The notes under the pieces are model-generated. The model worked only from the letters and a program-made list of their open reading frames with translations. It was not told where the DNA came from and did no database searches. From NCBI RefSeq assembly GCF_029625315.1, contig NZ_CP121110.1, positions 4,818,501 through 4,882,500 of the forward strand: a stretch of 64,000 nt of DNA, in the 5' to 3' direction. This stretch comes from Flavobacterium ginsengisoli (GTDB lineage Bacteria > Bacteroidota > Bacteroidia > Flavobacteriales > Flavobacteriaceae). The position numbers and the translations under genes are program-made. Below are positions 1-8,868 of the stretch, piece after piece (within the stretch, counting starts at the first letter, position 1; the number at the start of each line of letters is the position of its first letter).

Positions 1-1
1 C

Positions 2-1096
2 AGCAAAAACAAACTAAAATATGATATTACCGGAATCGAAAACCAAGAAAATGCGACTCAGCTGAAACTGAAACTAAGCAAGAAATTTTCAAACTTTTTT
101 AAGTTGTCTTTCGGAAGCGATTATTTCATTACAAAATACGATGAAAACGTAGCCGATAATATTTCACTTAATGTTACAAATGGTTATGATTCAAACATTT
201 TTGCAGCGTATACTGAAGGTGATATTTTATTTTCTAAAAGACTAGCCTTAAAAGTTGGTTTAAGATATTCAAACAATAGTTTATTAAATGAAAATAATAT
301 TGCGCCAAGAGCCTCATTAGGATATAAAGCTTCAAAAAACAGTCAGTTCTCGTTTGCTTATGGAGATTATTCTCAAACACCAGTTGTAGATTATATTAAA
401 TTTTCTAAATACCATCAGTTTGAAAGTGAAAAAGCAAGACATTATATTTTTAATTATACGTTTACAAGAATAGGTCAAACACTTAGAGCAGAGGCTTATT
501 ATAAAGATTACAGCAATTTAGTGCAATACGACACAAGAGATATTCAGTACAATTCGGTTTTTAATAATAATGGATCTGGTTATGCAAAAGGATTCGATTT
601 ATTTTGGAAAGACAGCAATTTGCACAAAAACCTAGAATATTGGATTTCGTACTCTTATATCGATTCAGAAAGACAATATAAAAACTTTCCAAACATGGCG
701 ACTCCAAGTTTTATTGCCAATCATAACTTATCTGTTGTAGCAAAATATTTTATTACAGATTGGAAATCTCAGGTTAGTTTAACAAACAGTTTCAGCTCAG
801 GTCGTCCATACAACGATCCGAACCAAACACAGTTTATGAATGGGAAAACGAAATCGTACAATAGTTTAAGTTTCAGCTGGGCGTATTTATTAACGACGCA
901 AAAAATCCTTTATTTCTCAGTTTCGAATGTTTTAGGAACTCAAAATATTTTCGGATACGATTACGCAAAATTACCAGATGCCAACGGAATTTATCAAAGA
1001 CAAGCCGTGGTGCCAACAGCAGACAGATTCTTCTTCGTAGGTTTCTTTTGGACGATCAGCCAGAACAAGAATGAGAATCAGTTGAAGAATCTTTAA
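2..1096 (+). CDS. TonB-dependent outer membrane receptor, C-terminal part
   Basis: The reading frame is open from the first bases of the window, so the gene begins upstream; an internal TTG at 104 is not a real start. About 364 residues of outer-membrane beta-barrel are visible: alternating aromatic/polar strands, the GYAKGFDLFWK and SYSYIDSERQY segments common in Bacteroidota TonB-dependent barrels, and a terminal strand rich in Phe just before a short charged tail. Plug domain and substrate clues lie outside the window. It is followed on the same strand by secreted proteins and the LytS/LytTR set, so it may supply the uptake function that this operon senses; that link is inference. Confidence 0.85.
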   Translation, partial: SKNKLKYDITGIENQENATQLKLKLSKKFSNFFKLSFGSDYFITKYDENVADNISLNVTNGYDSNIFAAYTEGDILFSKRLALKVGLRYSNNSLLNENNIAPRASLGYKASKNSQFSFAYGDYSQTPVVDYIKFSKYHQFESEKARHYIFNYTFTRIGQTLRAEAYYKDYSNLVQYDTRDIQYNSVFNNNGSGYAKGFDLFWKDSNLHKNLEYWISYSYIDSERQYKNFPNMATPSFIANHNLSVVAKYFITDWKSQVSLTNSFSSGRPYNDPNQTQFMNGKTKSYNSLSFSWAYLLTTQKILYFSVSNVLGTQNIFGYDYAKLPDANGIYQRQAVVPTADRFFFVGFFWTISQNKNENQLKNL

Positions 1097-1100
1097 AAAG

Positions 1101-1175
1101 GTTCTAAGATGCTAAGCTACTAAGGTTCTGAGGAAAAAAACTTAGAAGCTTAGTCCCTCAGAACCTTAGCAACTT
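1101..1175. repeat. TNCTRAGN octamer repeat arranged as a hairpin
   Basis: Four direct 8-base units (ttctaaga, tgctaagc, tactaagg, ttctgagg) are followed after seven A residues by the same units in inverted order (cttagaagcttag... gaaccttagc). The two arms can pair into a long imperfect hairpin directly behind the receptor stop codon, so it could terminate or stabilise that mRNA. The same octamer family recurs at 1398, 10129, 23366, 32513 and 43928. Confidence 0.75.
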
Positions 1176-1453
1176 TTAAAAAAAAACAATTCAGTAACCA
1201 AAATCAACAACTCAGTATCATTTAATTTTAAAAGATTAAAAACCAGCATACTTTTGAAGTGTAAATTAAAAGGAACAAATAAACAAAGGAATAAAGGTTC
1301 AAAGTTTTTTGAACACTAGTAATGAGAAAAACAAACCTCTGAACTTTTGCAACTCTGAACCTTTGAACCTAAAAAAGAGAGTTTTAATCATCAACAACAA
1401 AACTTAGAACCTTAGTAACTCAGAACCTTAGAAACTTAAAAAAAATAGAAATC
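1176..1453. repeat. Intergenic stretch with further short-period repeats
   Basis: No gene is seen. The segment holds a second inverted pair built from ggttcaaag and ctttgaacc (about 1290-1371) and another block of minus-orientation CTTAGAAC octamers (1398-1438). These two repeat families lie side by side between the receptor and the DUF2141 gene. Confidence 0.6.
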
Positions 1454-1862
1454 ATGACCAAAATTATTACAATAACTATTTTATTTATCTGCAGACTTAA
1501 TGTCTGCTCAAAATGTAAAATTAACTGTTGCCGTTTCAGGTTTGAAAAATGACATAGGAATCGTGAAAGTAGGATTATATAATTCAGACGGAACTTTCCT
1601 TAAAACAACTTACAAAAGTTTGGCTTCCGAAATTAAAGACAATAAAGCGGTTGTAACTTTTGATGATCTTCCAGCGGGAGAATATGCAATCTCAACGTAT
1701 CATGATGAAAATAGCAACGGAAAGCTTGACAGAAATGCAATGGGAGCTCCATCAGAAGAATATGCGACTTCAAACAATGCAAAAGGATTTATGGGATCTC
1801 CATCATATCAAGATGCTAAATTTAATGTCAGCAAAGATTCAAAAATTGAAATTGTATTCTAA
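1454..1862 (+). CDS. DUF2141 secreted protein (frame interrupted near 1495)
   Basis: A small secreted beta-sandwich protein of the DUF2141 family. The family hallmarks are visible: YHDENSNGKLDRNAMG followed by SNNAKGFMG and PSYQDAKF. The ATG at 1454 opens a typical signal peptide (MTKIITITILFIC), but this is one base out of frame with the mature part, which reads from the ATG at 1500. Removing the extra A at 1495 restores ...CSLMSAQNVKL, a normal signal peptide with a cleavage site after SAQ. The intact protein would be about 135 residues. It sits between the receptor and a TPR protein in the same apparent operon. Biochemical function is unknown; the frame break is probably a sequence error. 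Confidence 0.8.
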
Positions 1863-1911
1863 ATAAAACAAATAACTAATCCATATAAACAAACCATTAA
1901 TAACTTATAAA

Positions 1912-2532
1912 ATGAAAAAAATCATCACTTTAATTGCATTATTTGTAGCAGTAATAAGTTCAGCTCAAACACAATTTGAACAAGGAATGAACAAAGCATT
2001 CGGACTTTGGAAAGAAGGGAAAAATGCTGAAGCTTCGGCTTTATTCGAAAGAATTGCTGCGGCAGAAAAAAATAGCTATTTGCCAAATTATTATATTGCT
2101 ATGATCAATGCGACAGCTGTTTTTACAGAAAAAGACAAAACAAAAATCGATTTGTTATTGACAAAAGCGCAAGACGCCTTAGATCTTGAAATGATAAAAG
2201 ATCAAGCCAATTCAGAATTGTATGTTATGCAAGCCTTAATTTATACAGGATACGTTGTGGCTGACCCGATGACAAACGGAATGAAATATTCTGGCAAAGT
2301 AATGGAAGCTTACGCGAAAGCAAAAGCGCTGGATCCTACCAATCCGAGAGCGGTTTTTGGTGAAGCCGATTATCAATTAGGTGGTGCAAAATGGACAGGA
2401 GTAGATACAAAACCTTTATGCGCGCAAGTTGATAAATCTATTGAACTTTTTAATACTTTTAAACCAGCAACACCTTATTCTCCAAAATGGGGATTAGATA
2501 GAGCTTTAGAAATTCAAAAAACTTGTAAATAA
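1912..2532 (+). CDS. Secreted TPR-like protein
   Basis: 206 residues with an N-terminal signal peptide (MKKIITLIALFVAVISSAQ). The rest is alpha-helical with TPR-like spacing, for example EQGMNKAFGLWKEGKNAEA near residue 25 and AYAKAKALDPTNPRAVFGEA near residue 140. It is exported to the periplasm or cell surface and is likely a protein-interaction module. It starts 49 bases after the DUF2141 gene and ends 15 bases before the LytS kinase start, so it is probably cotranscribed with both. No enzymatic motif is visible. Homologues with this neighbourhood are common in Flavobacterium, but I know of no assigned role. Confidence 0.8.
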   Translation: MKKIITLIALFVAVISSAQTQFEQGMNKAFGLWKEGKNAEASALFERIAAAEKNSYLPNYYIAMINATAVFTEKDKTKIDLLLTKAQDALDLEMIKDQANSELYVMQALIYTGYVVADPMTNGMKYSGKVMEAYAKAKALDPTNPRAVFGEADYQLGGAKWTGVDTKPLCAQVDKSIELFNTFKPATPYSPKWGLDRALEIQKTCK

Positions 2533-2547
2533 TTCAGTATTATAAAT

Positions 2548-3888
2548 ATGATGATATTAAAACCTAATTTGTTAAAAGCATGCTTAGTTGGAGGAATAGT
2601 ATTTTTGTTCTCTTTTCTAATTCGGTTTGCCTCTTTAGGAACAGCAGTCTTTAACAAGAATCTTTACATTTATTTCTTGTACTGCATGCTTTACAGTGTG
2701 GTTTTATATATCGTAAATGTCGTTCTTTTTGATTTTTTAGATAGAGTATTCAGAGAAAATCCATATTCAGTAAAGAGAATTTTAATTGGTTTTGCAAGTT
2801 CTTTTTTAGTGTCGATGATCGTAATTGGAGTATTGCGTTTGTTTACAAGTGTAATAATCGAGAATAAGACAATTATTGGTTTTTTAGCAAATGAAAAGGC
2901 TGAAAATTATATAGAATCTGCAGTAATGACTTTTATTGTTTTATTGTTTTTTCACGGACTTAATTTTTATAAACTCTATCAGGAAAACAAAGTAACACAA
3001 CAAAAGATTATTGCGGGAACAGCAAATGCCAAATTTGAAAGCTTAAAAAACCAGATCGACCCGCATTTTCTTTTTAACAGCTTAAATGTTCTTAGTTCTT
3101 TAATAGAAGAAAATCCAGATAATGCGCAGCGTTTCACTACTTCATTATCTAAAATTTATCGATATGTTTTAGAACAGAAAGACAAAGAATTGGTTTCGGT
3201 TGAAGACGAATTGTCGTTTGCAAAAACCTATATGAATCTTCTGAAAATGCGTTTCGAAAATAGTTTGTTTTACGAATTGCCAACAGAAAACATTAACCCA
3301 GAAGCCAAAGTGGTGCCGCTTTCTTTACAGCTTTTATTAGAGAATACCGTAAAGCATAATGTGGTAAGTGAGCAAAAACCGCTTCATATTAGAATTTTTA
3401 TTGATAAAGATTATCTGGCCATTCAGAATGATCTTCAGAAAAAAGAAGTTTTGCAGGATAGGCAAGGTGTCGGACTGCAGAATATTGTAAACAGATACGG
3501 AATTATAACGGATAGAAAAGTGAAGATTGAGGAAGATGGAAAGAATTTCACTGTTAGAATTCCAATTTTAACCAAACAAATTGCAGTTATGGAAATGAGT
3601 GCAGAATATACCGACGAAGCAAAAGCTTATTATAGAGCCAAAAAACGTGTAGAAGAACTAAAAGGATTTTACGGAAATATAATTTCGTATTGCTGTGTGA
3701 TTCCGTTCTTGGTTTTTATCAATCTAAAATTTTCACTAGGATTTCAATGGTTTTGGTTTTCGGCTTTAGGCTGGGGATTTGGAGTTGCAATGCATGCTTT
3801 TAAAGTTTTTGGATACAGCTCTGATTGGGAAGAAAGAAAGATTCGAGAGATTTTAGAGAAAGATAACAAGCAAAAAACGTGGAAATAA
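2548..3888 (+). CDS. LytS-type sensor histidine kinase with C-terminal 2TM module
   Basis: 446 residues. Four hydrophobic helices occupy about 11-142, followed by a His_kinase (LytS/YehU) domain in which the phospho-accepting His is H173 in the DPHFLFNSLN motif. The N box is LLENTVKHN near 265 and a glycine motif QGVGLQNI follows near 310. Residues 350-440 form an extra 2TM domain: a charged RAKKRVEELKGFYGN helix, two membrane spans, then FKVFGYSSDWEERKIREILEK. The same 2TM unit is repeated as separate genes directly downstream, and a LytTR response regulator closes the group, so this is the kinase of that pair. The stop codon overlaps the next ATG (TAATG). The ligand is unknown. Confidence 0.92.
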   Translation: MMILKPNLLKACLVGGIVFLFSFLIRFASLGTAVFNKNLYIYFLYCMLYSVVLYIVNVVLFDFLDRVFRENPYSVKRILIGFASSFLVSMIVIGVLRLFTSVIIENKTIIGFLANEKAENYIESAVMTFIVLLFFHGLNFYKLYQENKVTQQKIIAGTANAKFESLKNQIDPHFLFNSLNVLSSLIEENPDNAQRFTTSLSKIYRYVLEQKDKELVSVEDELSFAKTYMNLLKMRFENSLFYELPTENINPEAKVVPLSLQLLLENTVKHNVVSEQKPLHIRIFIDKDYLAIQNDLQKKEVLQDRQGVGLQNIVNRYGIITDRKVKIEEDGKNFTVRIPILTKQIAVMEMSAEYTDEAKAYYRAKKRVEELKGFYGNIISYCCVIPFLVFINLKFSLGFQWFWFSALGWGFGVAMHAFKVFGYSSDWEERKIREILEKDNKQKTWK

Positions 3889-4157
3889 TGGAAAAAGATT
3901 TCATAGAAGCAAATCGTTATTATGACGCTCAGAAAAGGGTCAAAGAAATAAGAGGATTTTATGAGCATTTGACCGTGTACGTTTTATGTAATCCAATTGT
4001 GATTGTTGTAAATTATATGACTTCTCCAGGATACCTTTGGTGGATTTGGTCTGTAATGGGCTGGGGAATGGCAATAATCTTGCACGGACTGAAAGTTTTT
4101 AGTCTTCCGCCTTTCTTTAATAAGAAATGGGAAGAGAAAAAATTAGAGAAATTCTAG
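3888..4157 (+). CDS. 2TM domain protein 1 (C-terminus probably frameshifted)
   Basis: An 89-residue protein consisting almost only of a 2TM domain: YYDAQKRVKEIRGFYEHL, two membrane helices, then LHGLKVF and KKWEEKKLE. The ATG at 3888 overlaps the kinase stop and is preferred to a GTG at 3879. The end KLEKF-stop is short for the family; adding one A to the A6 run at 4137-4142 would give KKIREILEKENQQRLE, matching the paralogues' WEERKIREILEK ending, and would run to about 4206, overlapping the next gene. Probably a membrane partner of the LytS kinase. Confidence 0.8.
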   Translation: MEKDFIEANRYYDAQKRVKEIRGFYEHLTVYVLCNPIVIVVNYMTSPGYLWWIWSVMGWGMAIILHGLKVFSLPPFFNKKWEEKKLEKF

Positions 4158-4190
4158 AAAAAGAAAACCAACAACGATTAGAAAGTAATC

Positions 4191-4520
4191 ATGGAAACAA
4201 ATTTGAATAACGATCAGGAAGAAGCCATCTTGAAAGACTTGGCAACCAAAAAAGTGATTCAGTTAAAATATTTTTACAAACACTTGTTTGTTTATGGCTT
4301 TGCAATGATCCTTTTTCTTTTAAAAGAATATACCAATCTTCCCTTGCAATTTTTTTCAATTAGATATTTAAATTGGGTTGTTGTAATTATTTGTTCAGCT
4401 GTTGTAGTAGGCTCTGCAATTGATTTGTTTGCCTCGTATAAAATTTTCGGGCACGAATGGGAAGAGCGTAAATTGAGAAGCATCTTAGAAAAAAAATATA
4501 AAAAGCAAAAATGGGAATAA
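4191..4520 (+). CDS. 2TM domain protein 2 (divergent)
   Basis: 109 residues. The two membrane spans lie at about 29-46 and 60-80 and are framed by KKVIQLKYFYKHL on the N side and KIFGHEWEERKLRSILEKK on the C side, the same layout as the other 2TM proteins here. The inter-helix sequence is clearly diverged, lacking the P-x-Y-L-W-W-x-W pattern of its neighbours. It lies within the kinase-to-regulator operon and overlaps or abuts the genes on both sides. Its role is inferred only from the context. Confidence 0.75.
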   Translation: METNLNNDQEEAILKDLATKKVIQLKYFYKHLFVYGFAMILFLLKEYTNLPLQFFSIRYLNWVVVIICSAVVVGSAIDLFASYKIFGHEWEERKLRSILEKKYKKQKWE

Positions 4521-4522
4521 TC

Positions 4523-4828
4523 ATGGAAACGAATTTAAGCGAAGAAGAAAGATATATTCAGGCAAGAAAAAAAGTTGAAAATTTAAAAGGATTTTATGGA
4601 AATCTAGTTGCTTATATATTTGTAAACGCAATTTTGATTTTTATAAATCTTTATACATCGCCTCAATATCTATGGTTTTTCTGGCCATTATTATGGTGGG
4701 GAGTAGGAGTGGTTTTTCACGGATTAAAAGTCTTTGAAGTTTTTCCAGGAATGGGCAAAGAATGGGAAGAAAGAAAAATCAAAGAGTTTATGGAGAAGGA
4801 AAAACAGAATAAAAATAAGTGGAAATAA
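4523..4828 (+). CDS. 2TM domain protein 3
   Basis: About 101 residues beginning METNLSEEERYIQARKK, which parallels the start of the preceding paralogue (METNLNNDQEE) and supports the ATG at 4523 over the one at 4511 inside the previous gene. It carries the canonical 2TM domain: KKVENLKGFYGNLVAY, TSPQYLWFFWPLLWWG, FHGLKVF, then GKEWEERKIKEFMEKEK. The charged C-terminal helix closely matches that of the kinase. It is a small inner-membrane protein, likely a partner or modulator of the sensor kinase. Confidence 0.8.
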   Translation: METNLSEEERYIQARKKVENLKGFYGNLVAYIFVNAILIFINLYTSPQYLWFFWPLLWWGVGVVFHGLKVFEVFPGMGKEWEERKIKEFMEKEKQNKNKWK

Positions 4829-4841
4829 TTAAAATATAGTT

Positions 4842-5228
4842 ATGGGACGTTTTAGAAGAGAAATGTATGAAGATTACGCAAGACAGCATTTTGGAGAGTA
4901 TGCAGACGATCCAAATTACAATGTCGCTTATAAAAGAGTAAAAAGACTTAAAAGATTTTACTCGCATTTGAAAATTTTCATCATTGTAAATATTATTATC
5001 ATTGTATCAAGTTTGACTCGAGATAAATCTGCTGGTCTACTGGTAATGGATTTAAGTGGTTTAACAGAATGGCATACTTATTCAACTGCGTTTTTTTGGG
5101 GAATTGGTCTATTAGCACACGCATTATCGGTTTTTGGTACCGACTGGTTTTTTGGATCTGATTGGGAGAAAAGAAAAATCCAAAAATACATGGAAAAAGA
5201 TGCCGCAAATAAAAATAAATGGGAGTAA
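4842..5228 (+). CDS. 2TM domain protein 4
   Basis: 128 residues with a longer acidic/basic N-terminal segment (about 25 residues) before the 2TM unit AYKRVKRLKRFYSHLKIF. The loop between the spans is longer than in its paralogues. The C-terminus FGSDWEKRKIQKYMEKDA keeps the family's charged helix. It lies 13 bases after the preceding paralogue and 39 bases before the LytTR regulator. This is the fourth free-standing copy of the kinase's own C-terminal module. Confidence 0.78.
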   Translation: MGRFRREMYEDYARQHFGEYADDPNYNVAYKRVKRLKRFYSHLKIFIIVNIIIIVSSLTRDKSAGLLVMDLSGLTEWHTYSTAFFWGIGLLAHALSVFGTDWFFGSDWEKRKIQKYMEKDAANKNKWE

Positions 5229-5267
5229 ATTTGAATTAATATTTTTCAATTTTTTACAATATAGTAA

Positions 5268-6035
5268 ATGATCACATTAATTATAGAAGACGAAAAACCA
5301 GCGGCGAGGTTGCTGCAAAGAAAACTTGAAAAGCTAGATGTAACCGTAGAAACAATGCTTCACTCTGTTGAGGAATCGGTTCAGTGGTTTGAAAATAATC
5401 CGCATCCAGATCTAATTTTTTTGGATATCCAGCTTTCAGACGGTTTATCTTTTGAGATTTTTGAAAAAATAGATATCAAAAGCGCTATCATTTTTACTAC
5501 AGCTTATGATGAGTACGCTTTAAAAGCTTTTAAATTAAACAGTATAGATTATCTTCTAAAACCAATTGACGAAGATGATCTCGAAACGGCGGTTTCAAAA
5601 TATAAATCGCGTCTTCCGAAAGCCACGGCAGAATCTTCAAATATGCAGTTAGATTTCGAGCAAATTCGTCAAATGCTCTCAAATCCTTTTGAGAAAACGT
5701 ATAAAAAGAGATTTACGGTTAAAATAGGACAACATTTAAAAGTAATTACTACAGAAGAAATTGAATGTTTTTTCAGCGAAAATAAAGGAACTTATATTCA
5801 TACCTACGACAATCGAGATTATTTGATTGATTCGACTTTAGAAATTCTGGAACAGGAATTAGATAAAAAGGATTTCTTTCGCGTAAGCAGAAAATTTATT
5901 GTTCCGTTAAAAGCAATCAAAGAAATTCAAGTATATACCAATTCGAGATTGAAAGTTATTCTGCCAACTTATAAAGATGATGAGGTAATTGTAAGCCGAG
6001 AAAAAGTGCAGGATTTTAAAGCTTGGTTGGGATAA
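5268..6035 (+). CDS. LytTR family response regulator
   Basis: 255 residues. The receiver domain (1-115) has the acidic pair E8/D9, phospho-acceptor D53 (LIFLDIQLSDGL), T77/T78 and K98 in YLLKPI. A LytTR DNA-binding domain fills about 150-255, with FTVKIGQHLKVI, ENKGTYIHTYDNRDYLI and FFRVSRKFIVPLKAI. It is the cognate regulator of the LytS-2TM kinase encoded 1.4 kb upstream, separated from it only by 2TM genes. A hairpin with a T tract follows at 6105-6135, ending the operon. Confidence 0.93.
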   Translation: MITLIIEDEKPAARLLQRKLEKLDVTVETMLHSVEESVQWFENNPHPDLIFLDIQLSDGLSFEIFEKIDIKSAIIFTTAYDEYALKAFKLNSIDYLLKPIDEDDLETAVSKYKSRLPKATAESSNMQLDFEQIRQMLSNPFEKTYKKRFTVKIGQHLKVITTEEIECFFSENKGTYIHTYDNRDYLIDSTLEILEQELDKKDFFRVSRKFIVPLKAIKEIQVYTNSRLKVILPTYKDDEVIVSREKVQDFKAWLG

Positions 6036-6104
6036 AAATCCAAATAATAAAAATAGAAATTCATCAGATTTTAATTTTTTCGGATTAAAATCGATATCAT
6101 AATA

Positions 6105-6135
6105 AAAAGGCTATCTCAAAAGGATAGCTTTTTTT
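6105..6135 (+). terminator. Rho-independent terminator of the LytS/LytTR operon
   Basis: GCTATC (6110-6115) pairs with GATAGC (6123-6128) and is followed by seven T residues, 70 bases after the response regulator stop. Confidence 0.75.
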
Positions 6136-6188
6136 AAGCTTCAGAGAAGCGAAATATTTATAGCAAAAGATAAACGTGTACAACATAA

Positions 6189-6296
6189 AGCTCCGGAGGA
6201 GCGACATATTTTTGTAAAGTCTAAATATATGTCTCTCCTCCGGAGCTCTTTTTATTTGTCTTAATGTAATTCTATAAATATTTCACCCCGCAGGGG
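6189..6296. repeat. Intergenic palindromes between convergent operons
   Basis: A 13-base perfect inverted pair AGCTCCGGAGGAG / CTCCTCCGGAGCT (6189-6201 and 6235-6247) has a 33-base AT-rich loop, and a small GC-rich hairpin CCCC-gca-GGGG lies at 6286-6296. These are far richer in G+C than the surroundings and look like dispersed Flavobacterium intergenic palindromes. No gene is seen between 6036 and 6393. Confidence 0.65.
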
Positions 6297-6340
6297 TTTT
6301 GCACATAAAATAAATTTTAAAAATAATATTCCTTCCAACA

Positions 6341-6372
6341 AAAAAGCTGTCCTTGTGAGACAGCTTCTTTTT
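6341..6372. terminator. Bidirectional terminator behind ctaA
   Basis: AGCTGTC (6345-6351) pairs with GACAGCT (6358-6364), with A and T tracts on both sides. It lies just downstream of the minus-strand heme A synthase stop codon. Confidence 0.7.
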
Positions 6373-6393
6373 TATGTTTAAATATATTTCGAT

Positions 6394-7419
6394 TTATTTG
6401 CTTAATCGGTGTAAAGTATATGTCATAGCACTCAAAAGGAAAAACGCCATAATTTGGTGAATTAATCCTAAAGCCAAAGGCACACTGTATAATAAAGTGA
6501 AAACTCCCAATAAAAACTGAATGAAAACAAAAACAACTAAAGTTTTGATTCCGTTTGCTTGAGTATGTGTAAGCGTATATTTTTTGCTTTTGAAGAAAAG
6601 AAAAAGAATAATCGCTACAACTACATAAGCAAAAGTTCTGTGTACAAACTGAACACCACTTTTTCCTTCAATTAAATTTTTTATTAAAGAAGATTGCTCA
6701 ATAAAAACCGATTCGTGAATAAATTCTCCGTCGCTCATTAAAGGCCAATGATTGTGAATTAAACCTGCATTTAATCCAGCCACAAATCCGCCATAAATAA
6801 TTTGGATTAATAAAGCGACTAAAGCAAAACGAGCGATATTTCTAAGAGGTAAAATCTTATTGATATTTCTTTCTGGATAAATCAAGTCTAGGGCAACCCA
6901 AAGTGTATACGCAAATGTGATAAAAGCAAAAGTTAAGTGCAAAGAAAGTCTAAAGTGGCTTACATCTGGATTGTCAATTAATCCGCTTCTTACCATAAAC
7001 CAACCTAAAAAACCTTGGAAAGCTCCCATTCCTAAAAGCACTACGCATTTTTTGATAGTGTCGGTGTCTAATTTCTTTTTTGCTAAAAAGTAAACAAACG
7101 GCACAAAGAAAACCAAGCCAATAATACGGCCAATGAAACGGTGAAACCATTCCCAGAAATAGATGAATTTATAATCGGCTAACTGAAAATCATTGTGAAT
7201 ATTGATTTTCTGATACTCAGGAAACTTTTTATATTCGTCAAAAGCAGCCTGCCATTTTGCTTCTGTTAAAGGTGGAAAGGTATCGGTTACCAAATGCCAA
7301 TCAGTCATAGATAAACCTGAATTGGTCAAACGGGTAATTCCTCCCACGACAACCATTAAAAATAATAAAACACAGCCCGATAGTAACCAAATGATTACTG
7401 ATTTATTCTCTTTTTTCAT
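6394..7419 (-). CDS. ctaA: Heme A synthase, COX15/CtaA family
   Basis: 341 residues with about eight membrane helices. COX15/CtaA signatures are visible: GGITRLTNSGLSMTDWH near the N-terminus, FIYFWEWFHRFIGRIIG near residue 90, VSHFRLSLHLTFAF near 150 and QFVHRTFAYVV near 255. The conserved histidines in these helices bind heme b and heme o. The enzyme oxidises heme O to heme A for aa3-type oxidases at the inner membrane. It lies 15 bases after the CCA-adding enzyme gene, so the two may be cotranscribed. It is complete and of normal length. Confidence 0.93.
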   Translation of the reverse strand: MKKENKSVIIWLLSGCVLLFLMVVVGGITRLTNSGLSMTDWHLVTDTFPPLTEAKWQAAFDEYKKFPEYQKINIHNDFQLADYKFIYFWEWFHRFIGRIIGLVFFVPFVYFLAKKKLDTDTIKKCVVLLGMGAFQGFLGWFMVRSGLIDNPDVSHFRLSLHLTFAFITFAYTLWVALDLIYPERNINKILPLRNIARFALVALLIQIIYGGFVAGLNAGLIHNHWPLMSDGEFIHESVFIEQSSLIKNLIEGKSGVQFVHRTFAYVVVAIILFLFFKSKKYTLTHTQANGIKTLVVFVFIQFLLGVFTLLYSVPLALGLIHQIMAFFLLSAMTYTLHRLSK

Positions 7420-7434
7420 TTTATTAAATACTAC

Positions 7435-8868
7435 TTATTTCTCAACTTTTTTTAAGCCTAATTTTTCAGCTCTTTTGATTACGAAATCATAAGCGGCTTG
7501 ATATTCATTCGGAATATCGCCTTCCAAAATGGCTTCTTTTACAGCTTCTTTTAAAATTCCGATTTCTCGTGAAGGTTTTAAGTCGAATATTTCCATAATT
7601 TCTTCTCCCGTAATTGGTGGTTGAAAATTACGTACATGATCTCGCTCTTCTACTTCAACGATCTTCTTGCGGACAATTTCAAAGTTTTTATGATATTTCT
7701 TGAATTTCGATGGATTTTTGGTTGTGATATCCGCTTCGCACAAAGTCATTAAATTTTCTACATCTTCGCCAGCATCAAAAACCAAACGGCGAACAGCACT
7801 GTCGGTTACAATATCTTGTGCCAAAACAATCGGGCGCGAACTCATGATAACCATTTTCTGAACGAATTTCATTTTATGGTTTAAAGGCATATGCAAACGC
7901 TCGAAGATTTTTTTAGCCATTTTTCCGCCTAAGAATTCATGACCGTGAAAAGTCCATCCTTGTTTTTTAGTGAAACGTTTCGTTGGCGCTTTTCCAATAT
8001 CATGAAGTAATGCTGACCAGCGAAGCCAAACATCGTCTGTATTTGGGCAGATGTTGTCAACAACTTCCAACGTATGATAGAAATTGTTTTTATGTGTATG
8101 ACCTTCAATTTCTTCTACCTGATTCAACGCTGTTAATTCAGGTAAAATTAGATCTAAAAGCCCTGTTTTGTATAAAAGTAAAAATCCTGTTGAAGGTTTA
8201 TCGGTCATGAGAATTTTGTTTAACTCATCAACGATTCTTTCACCAGAAATAATTTTAATGCGATCAGCATTTTTGGTGATGGCATTTAGTGAATTTTCTT
8301 CAATTTCAAAATTCAATTGATTAGCAAAACGAATGGCGCGCAACATTCGCAAAGGATCATCAGAATAGGTAATATCTGGATCTAAAGGCGTTTTGATTGT
8401 TTTATTTTCTAAATCGGTTAATCCGTCAAACGGATCTAAAAGATCTCCGAAATTATTCTCGTTTAATGATAAAGCCAATGCATTGATGGTAAAATCACGA
8501 CGATTTTGGTCGTCTTGCAAAGTTCCATTTTCTACAATAGGATTTCGACTGTCTCGGGTATAAGATTCTTTTCGTGCGCCAACAAATTCAATATCGGTAT
8601 CTTCAAAACGAAGCATTGCAGTTCCGTAAGTTTTAAAAACCTGAACTTTTGGTTTGTTCGGCAGTAACTCTGAAACTTTAAGAGCCAATTCGATGCCGCT
8701 TCCAACTGCAACAACATCAATGTCTTTTTTAGAACCTCGGTTTAAAAGCAAATCACGAACAAATCCGCCGATTACATAAGAGTCAACTTTTAATTCCTGA
8801 GAAGCTTTCGAAATAATATCGAAGATTTTGTTTTGTAAAGCAGTTTTATAGTTTGTTTGTATCGCCAC
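7435..8868 (-). CDS. cca: CCA tRNA nucleotidyltransferase with HD domain
   Basis: Adds or repairs the 3' CCA end of tRNAs. The class II nucleotidyltransferase head is clear: SYVIGGFVRDLLL, the metal-binding KDIDVVAVG (DxD), then DDQNRRDFTINALA and YSDDPLRMLRAIRFANQL. The C-terminal half carries an HD phosphohydrolase domain (ALLHDIGKAPTKR). I choose the GTG at 8868, giving VAIQTNYKTALQ and about 477 residues; the frame extends upstream to a TTG at 8904 but there is no ATG, and the extra residues do not look like the family. A 490-base gap with repeats lies upstream. Confidence 0.9.
   Translation of the reverse strand: MAIQTNYKTALQNKIFDIISKASQELKVDSYVIGGFVRDLLLNRGSKKDIDVVAVGSGIELALKVSELLPNKPKVQVFKTYGTAMLRFEDTDIEFVGARKESYTRDSRNPIVENGTLQDDQNRRDFTINALALSLNENNFGDLLDPFDGLTDLENKTIKTPLDPDITYSDDPLRMLRAIRFANQLNFEIEENSLNAITKNADRIKIISGERIVDELNKILMTDKPSTGFLLLYKTGLLDLILPELTALNQVEEIEGHTHKNNFYHTLEVVDNICPNTDDVWLRWSALLHDIGKAPTKRFTKKQGWTFHGHEFLGGKMAKKIFERLHMPLNHKMKFVQKMVIMSSRPIVLAQDIVTDSAVRRLVFDAGEDVENLMTLCEADITTKNPSKFKKYHKNFEIVRKKIVEVEERDHVRNFQPPITGEEIMEIFDLKPSREIGILKEAVKEAILEGDIPNEYQAAYDFVIKRAEKLGLKKVEK

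Noticed and set aside
1101..1438. CRISPR-like spaced repeats
   Set aside because: The units are 7-8 bases with no unique spacers and no cas genes nearby.
1500..1862. DUF2141 gene starting at the ATG at 1500
   Set aside because: This start would remove the signal peptide, which is present one base out of frame from 1454; the family is exported.
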